From the NCBI RefSeq assembly GCF_030817195.1, contig NZ_JAUSYZ010000001.1, positions 1,984,001 to 2,048,000 of the forward strand: 64,000 nt of DNA, given 5' to 3'. The first letter of the stretch is position 1. The number at the start of each line of letters is the position of its first letter. The stretch comes from Arthrobacter globiformis (GTDB lineage: Bacteria > Actinomycetota > Actinomycetes > Actinomycetales > Micrococcaceae). Positions 59,316 to 64,000 of the stretch are shown here, in pieces. Both the position numbers and the translations under genes were made by a program. The notes below the pieces were generated by a model. That model did not search any database and was not told the DNA's origin. It worked only from the letters and a program-made list of their open reading frames with translations.

Positions 59316-61544
59316 ATGCTCGACGCCGATTTGGCCCACGAACGGGACTACGTAGCCGGTCTGTACACACGGCTTGATGAACTGCGCGAGGAAAAGCGCG
59401 CCCAGCTGGCCCAGGTGCGCCGCGCGGGAGCCGTCGGCACCATGCAGAACGTTTCCGAACGCGACGCCTTTGCGGCCCTGTACGAGGACCGCCTCGCCCA
59501 GCTCGACGCCGTCGACGACCGCCTGGTGTTCGGGCGGCTGGACCTGGACTCCGGCGAGGCGCAGTACATCGGCCGCATCGGGCTCACCACCGAGGACCTC
59601 GTCCGGCTCATGGTCGACTGGCGTGCGCCGGAGGCCGGCCACTTCTACCAGGCCACCGCGTTTGACCGGCAGGGCGTGCGCCGGCGCCGGCACCTGATCC
59701 TGCAGGGCCGCGAGGTCAAGGCCATCGAGGACGACGTCCTGGATGCCGACATGCTTTCCGACGCCGACTCGCTCCAGGGCGAGGGCGCCCTGCTGGCCGC
59801 CCTGAACTCCAAGCGCACGGGCCGGATGTCGGACATCGTGGGCACCATCCAGTCCGAGCAGGACCGCATCATCCGGTCCTCCATCTCCGGCGCCCTCGTG
59901 GTCCAGGGTGGGCCGGGTACCGGCAAGACCGCCGTCGCCCTGCACCGTGCCGCCTATCTGCTGTACACCCACCGCGACCGGCTCAAGTCCGCCGGCGTGC
60001 TGCTGGTGGGCCCGTCGTCGTCGTTCATGAAATACATCGAACGTGTCCTGCCGTCGCTGGGTGAGACCGGCGTGGTCATGGCCAGCCTCGGCAGGCTCAT
60101 GCCTGGCATCCATGCGGTGCCGGAACAGGAGGCGGACGTTGCCGCCATCAAGGGCCGGCTGGAGATGGCCGAGGTCATTGCCAATGCCGTGGCCAACCGG
60201 CAGCGCATTCCGGCCGAAAACCGGATCCTGGAAGTCGACGGCCGCAAGCTGACCCTCACACCCCGACAGGTCCGGCGCGCACGTGAACGCGCACGCTCCA
60301 CCGGCAAGCCGCACAATGAGGCCCGCGTTACGTTCGTCAAGATCCTGCTCCGCGAGCTGACCGAGCAGATGACCGAACTCGTCGAGGCCGGCAACATCGG
60401 CAACAACGCCGACCGCTCGTACCTCGCCGAAGACGTCCGGACGTCCCGCGACGTGCGTATCGCGCTGAACCTGTGCTGGATGCCGATGACGCCCGAGAAG
60501 CTGGTGAACGAACTCCTCAGCAAGCCCGCCCTCCTCGAAGCCTGCACCCCCGGGTTCACCACCAGGGAACGCGAGCTCCTGCTGCGGGCTCCCAACGCCC
60601 CCTGGACCGAGGCCGACGTGCCCCTGCTCGACGAAGCCGCGGAACTCCTCGGTGAACTGGATCCGGCGGCAGGCCGCGGCCTCGCCCAGCAGGAGCAGGA
60701 CCGGACCCGCGCCCTGGCCAACGCCCGGCAGACCCTGGTCAACATGGAATCGGCCGGCGTCGATGTCCTGATGTCTGCCGAGGAACTCGTTGAACAGAAC
60801 GAGGAACGCGAGGCCCGCCTGACGGCAGCCGAGCGCGCCACCAGCGACCGTACATGGGCGTTCGGCCACATCGTCGTCGACGAGGCGCAGGAACTCTCGC
60901 CCATGCAGTGGCGGCTCCTGGTCCGCCGCTGCCCGCTCAAGTCCTTCACCATCGTGGGGGATATCGCCCAGACCAGTTCCGTGGCCGGCGCGAAATCCTG
61001 GCAGGGAGCCCTCGCCCCGATGTTCGGCGACCGCTGGCAGCTGGAGGAGCTCACGGTGAACTACCGCACGCCGTCGCAAATCGCCGAAGCGGCGGCCCGG
61101 ATGGCCAACGCCGCCGGCCTGGTGGTCTCCGCACCGAAGGCCGTCCGGGAAGGCCGCTGGTCGCCGATCATCGACCGCGTGGAGCAGTCGGACATTGTGA
61201 GCCGGCTGGTGGAGGTCCTCCCCGAGGAGCTCGAAGCGCTCGACGGCGGTCTGCTCGCCGTGATTGCCGACGGGGAGTTGCTCCGGGAAGCCACCGCGGC
61301 GCTGCGCGCCGAGTACGGTTCCCGGCTGGGCACGGGTGCCGGCAGCTATGAACAGGACGTGGTGGTCATCAGCCCGCGGGAGGCCAAGGGACTTGAATTC
61401 GACGGCGTCGTGGTCCTTGAGCCGAGCGCCATGCTGAACCACGAGCACGGCAGGGTCGGCGATCTGTACGTCGCCATGACCCGGCCCACGCAGCGGCTTC
61501 GGCTGATCGCGGCCGCGGACGTTCCGGCGGGCATCGAGCGTTAA
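59316..61544 (+). CDS. HelD/UvrD-like superfamily 1 helicase
   Basis: 742 residues. An N-terminal coiled coil (about 1-60) precedes an ATPase with Walker A QGGPGTGKTAVALHR near 200, a DEAQ box (HIVVDEAQELSPMQW) near 515, and C-terminal motifs AKGLEFDGVVVLEPS and DLYVAMTRPTQRL. The N-terminal coiled coil is the HelD mark: HelD-type proteins pull stalled RNA polymerase off DNA, and in some actinobacteria the HelR subtype gives rifampicin tolerance. No rifamycin-associated element is visible upstream. A UvrD-like DNA repair role is the alternative. Confidence 0.87.
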   Translation: MLDADLAHERDYVAGLYTRLDELREEKRAQLAQVRRAGAVGTMQNVSERDAFAALYEDRLAQLDAVDDRLVFGRLDLDSGEAQYIGRIGLTTEDLVRLMVDWRAPEAGHFYQATAFDRQGVRRRRHLILQGREVKAIEDDVLDADMLSDADSLQGEGALLAALNSKRTGRMSDIVGTIQSEQDRIIRSSISGALVVQGGPGTGKTAVALHRAAYLLYTHRDRLKSAGVLLVGPSSSFMKYIERVLPSLGETGVVMASLGRLMPGIHAVPEQEADVAAIKGRLEMAEVIANAVANRQRIPAENRILEVDGRKLTLTPRQVRRARERARSTGKPHNEARVTFVKILLRELTEQMTELVEAGNIGNNADRSYLAEDVRTSRDVRIALNLCWMPMTPEKLVNELLSKPALLEACTPGFTTRERELLLRAPNAPWTEADVPLLDEAAELLGELDPAAGRGLAQQEQDRTRALANARQTLVNMESAGVDVLMSAEELVEQNEEREARLTAAERATSDRTWAFGHIVVDEAQELSPMQWRLLVRRCPLKSFTIVGDIAQTSSVAGAKSWQGALAPMFGDRWQLEELTVNYRTPSQIAEAAARMANAAGLVVSAPKAVREGRWSPIIDRVEQSDIVSRLVEVLPEELEALDGGLLAVIADGELLREATAALRAEYGSRLGTGAGSYEQDVVVISPREAKGLEFDGVVVLEPSAMLNHEHGRVGDLYVAMTRPTQRLRLIAAADVPAGIER

Positions 61545-61550
61545 GGTTTC

Positions 61551-61586
61551 CGGGCAGGCCCGGCCGTTCGCGGCCCGTCCTGCCCG
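61551..61586 (+). terminator. Probable terminator after the helicase gene
   Basis: A 16 bp stem with two mismatches (61551-61566 with 61571-61586) closed by a stable TTCG tetraloop; weak T-tract. Confidence 0.6.
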
Positions 61587-61624
61587 CTTGCCCTCCACGA
61601 GGGTCGGGGTGGCCCTGACCCTGC

Positions 61625-61640
61625 TAACTTAGAAGGCGTG
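61625..61640 (+). promoter_or_regulatory. Leaderless-type promoter of tyrS
   Basis: TAACTT at 61625-61630, 7 nt before GTG 61638. Confidence 0.45.
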
Positions 61641-62951
61641 TCACAACTAAACGACCTCGAATCCCAGCAGAACGACCCCAGCTTCGCCAACATCTGGCAG
61701 GAGCTCAAATGGCGCGGCCTTGTCCACGTATCCACCGACGAGGTGGAACTGGAAAAGCTCCTCGCCGGGGAACCGGTCACCTATTACTGCGGATTCGACC
61801 CCACGGCGCCGAGCCTCCACCTGGGAAACCTGGTCCAGCTCCTCCTCATGAGGCGGCTCCAGCTGGCCGGCCACAAACCCCTCGGTCTCGTGGGCGGCTC
61901 CACCGGGCTGATCGGCGATCCGCGTCCGACGGCGGAACGCACCCTGAATACCAAGGACACCGTTTCGGAGTGGGTCGGCTACCTGCAGGCCCAGGTCCGC
62001 CGCTTCCTCAGCTTCGACGGCGCCAACGCCGCCCGGATGGTCAACAACCTCGACTGGACCGCACCGCTGAGCGCGATCGACTTCCTTCGCGAGGTCGGCA
62101 AGCACTTCCGCGTGGGCACCATGCTCCGCAAGGACGCTGTGGCCTCACGCCTCAGCTCCGAGGAAGGCATCAGCTACACGGAATTCAGCTACCAGATCCT
62201 GCAGGGCATGGATTACCTCCAGCTCTACCGAGACTACGGCTGCATGCTGCAGACCGGCGGATCCGACCAGTGGGGTAACCTCACCAGCGGTACGGAGCTC
62301 ATCCGCAAGGTGGAGGGCAAGACGGTCCACGCACTGGGCACTCCGCTCATCACCAACGCCGACGGCACCAAGTTCGGCAAGAGCGAGGGCAACGCCATTT
62401 GGCTGGATTCCGCAATGGTCAGCCCGTACACCTTTTACCAGTTCTGGCTGAACACCGCCGATGCGGATGTCGTGGACCGGCTGAAGGTGTTCACCTTCCT
62501 CACCCGGGCCGAGATTGACGAGATTGCCGTCTCTGTCGCCGAGCGTCCGTTCGCCCGCGAAGGCCAGCGGAAGCTCGCCTACGAAGTGACGGCGCTGGTC
62601 CACGGGGCCGAAGCCACCGAAAAGGTCATTGCTGCTTCCGCGGCTGTTTTCGGCAATGGCGACCTGTCGGTGCTGGACGAGCAGACGCTTGCCGCGGCAA
62701 CTGCAGAACTGCCGTCCGCTTCCGTGGACGGCACCGGGCTCGGCATCATCGACTTGCTGGTTGCCTCGGGGCTCTCGGACAGCAAGTCCGCCGCACGCCG
62801 TGTCGTCGGAGAGGGCGGTGCCTACGTCAACAATGCCAAGGTCACGGATCCGGACGCGGTGATCCCACCGTCCCAGCTGCTGCACGGCAAGTACCTGCTG
62901 CTTCGCCGGGGCAAGAAGAACCTGGCCACTGTTCAGGTGTCCGGCGCCTAG
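61638..62951 (+). CDS. tyrS: Tyrosyl-tRNA synthetase
   Basis: Class I synthetase, 437 residues. The HIGH motif is PTAPSLHLGNLVQLLLM near 55, the tyrosine-binding SYQILQGMDYLQLYRDYGC near 190, and the KMSKS equivalent KFGKSEGNAIW near 240. A C-terminal S4 RNA-binding domain (about 370-437) binds the tRNA. Full length. A hairpin terminator follows, then the rRNA operon. Confidence 0.96.
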   Translation: MSQLNDLESQQNDPSFANIWQELKWRGLVHVSTDEVELEKLLAGEPVTYYCGFDPTAPSLHLGNLVQLLLMRRLQLAGHKPLGLVGGSTGLIGDPRPTAERTLNTKDTVSEWVGYLQAQVRRFLSFDGANAARMVNNLDWTAPLSAIDFLREVGKHFRVGTMLRKDAVASRLSSEEGISYTEFSYQILQGMDYLQLYRDYGCMLQTGGSDQWGNLTSGTELIRKVEGKTVHALGTPLITNADGTKFGKSEGNAIWLDSAMVSPYTFYQFWLNTADADVVDRLKVFTFLTRAEIDEIAVSVAERPFAREGQRKLAYEVTALVHGAEATEKVIAASAAVFGNGDLSVLDEQTLAAATAELPSASVDGTGLGIIDLLVASGLSDSKSAARRVVGEGGAYVNNAKVTDPDAVIPPSQLLHGKYLLLRRGKKNLATVQVSGA

Positions 62952-62968
62952 CACCGGAACAGGCAAAA

Positions 62969-63015
62969 TACACGCTCCTCCGCAGCCGATTTGCACGGCC
63001 GCGGGGGAGCGTGTA
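62969..63015 (+). terminator. Terminator after tyrS
   Basis: A 15 bp stem with one G-T pair (62969-62983 with 63001-63015), 17 nt loop. Confidence 0.72.
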
Positions 63016-63162
63016 ATGTCTTCTGAGTCGCCGCCGCTGAGCGGTGACAAACCCCCTTCACTAAGAAGCAATTCTTCAACTTCAAGAATGAATGAAGAAA
63101 AGCTTCCATTAGTGCTGGGTCGATTCATGCCGCGAGGTGAATATCGGGTGAATAACCCGGAT

Positions 63163-63191
63163 TTGCAAAGTGAAAATGAATGAAATAAGCT
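63163..63191 (+). promoter_or_regulatory. Candidate rRNA operon promoter
   Basis: TTGCAA (63163-63168), 17 bp, TAAGCT (63186-63191), inside an A/T-rich tract (63060-63260) upstream of 16S rRNA. Other promoters of the same operon may exist in the A/T-rich region. Confidence 0.6.
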
Positions 63192-63448
63192 AGAAACATC
63201 GCAGCGAAGAAAAGCGAAAAATAAATTCCAGATACTAATTCTTGAATTGTTTCGCGAGTATTCGAATGTGTCTGTTGTTTGAGAACTCAATAGTGTGCCA
63301 AGTTTGTTGATACCGATTTTTTATGAATTGGTTGATTGTGCCGGGCTGCCCACCCCCGTGGTGTGGCCTGGTGTTTTTGGCTGGTTTCAAATTTTGTGCA
63401 GCCTTCGTTCCCGTTATTTCCGGGGGTGTTGGTTGTGTCTGTTTTACT
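63192..63448 (+). other. rRNA operon leader
   Basis: About 257 nt between the promoter and mature 16S rRNA. It contains TTTGAGAACTCAATAGTGTG, a sequence typical of actinobacterial pre-rRNA leaders (antitermination and processing region). No protein gene is present between tyrS and 16S. Confidence 0.6.

Positions 63449-64000
<552 letters not shown>

Noticed and set aside
59277..61598. A 773-codon minus-strand frame over the helicase gene
   Set aside because: Antisense shadow; composition typical of reverse-read GC-rich codons.

Overview
The window is a chromosomal segment of a high-GC actinobacterium, most likely Arthrobacter or Pseudarthrobacter (Micrococcaceae). The evidence is the start of a 16S rRNA gene at the right end, strong G/C third-position codon use, frequent GTG starts, a mycothiol-type isomerase-fold protein, PriA doing the HisA job, and the conserved pgsA-cinA-clgR-recA-recX-miaB-miaA-dapF-hflX-lexA order. 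Nearly everything is core genome. I see no insertion sequence, prophage, CRISPR array or tRNA gene.

Layout. 0-15.3 kb: phospholipid synthesis (pgsA), protease regulation (clgR), DNA repair and SOS response (DUF3046, recA, recX, dinG-like helicase, lexA and a divergent LysM gene), tRNA modification (miaB, miaA), an EamA exporter, dapF, and hflX behind a long leader with a tiny leaderless reading frame. 15.3-21.2 kb: histidine genes hisC-hisB-hisH-priA with a 52-residue membrane protein between hisH and priA, then SseB and an MFS gene. 21.3-25 kb: DUF1844, then infC-rpmI-rplT and a SpoU methyltransferase. 25-34 kb: membrane and transport genes, including a frameshifted MFS gene and a metNIQ methionine transporter whose metN has lost its 5' end, a radical SAM gene with an SOS box, pcp, and two envelope-type unknowns. 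34-38 kb: pheS-pheT. 38-46 kb: the most distinctive locus, an M1 aminopeptidase gene downstream of a 1327-residue Pls/PosA-type single-module peptide synthetase (the poly-amino-acid synthetase family), then a frameshifted quinone oxidoreductase and a fatty-acid desaturase. 46-55 kb: the complete arginine run argCJBDFR-argGH with a candidate ArgR operator. 55-63 kb: alkylation repair (ogt, Ada-AlkA fusion, AAG glycosylase), apt, a HelD/UvrD-like helicase and tyrS. 63-64 kb: rRNA promoter, leader and the first ~550 nt of 16S rRNA.

How it works together. SOS boxes matching TCGAAC-N4-GTTCGA precede recA, lexA/LysM and the radical SAM gene, so they form one LexA circuit. The arginine genes are packed with 1-4 bp overlaps and include their own repressor. 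About a dozen genes carry TANNNT 5-8 nt before an ATG/GTG, which predicts leaderless mRNAs. The best candidates for new biology are the Pls-like synthetase with its neighbouring peptidase, and the hflX leader.
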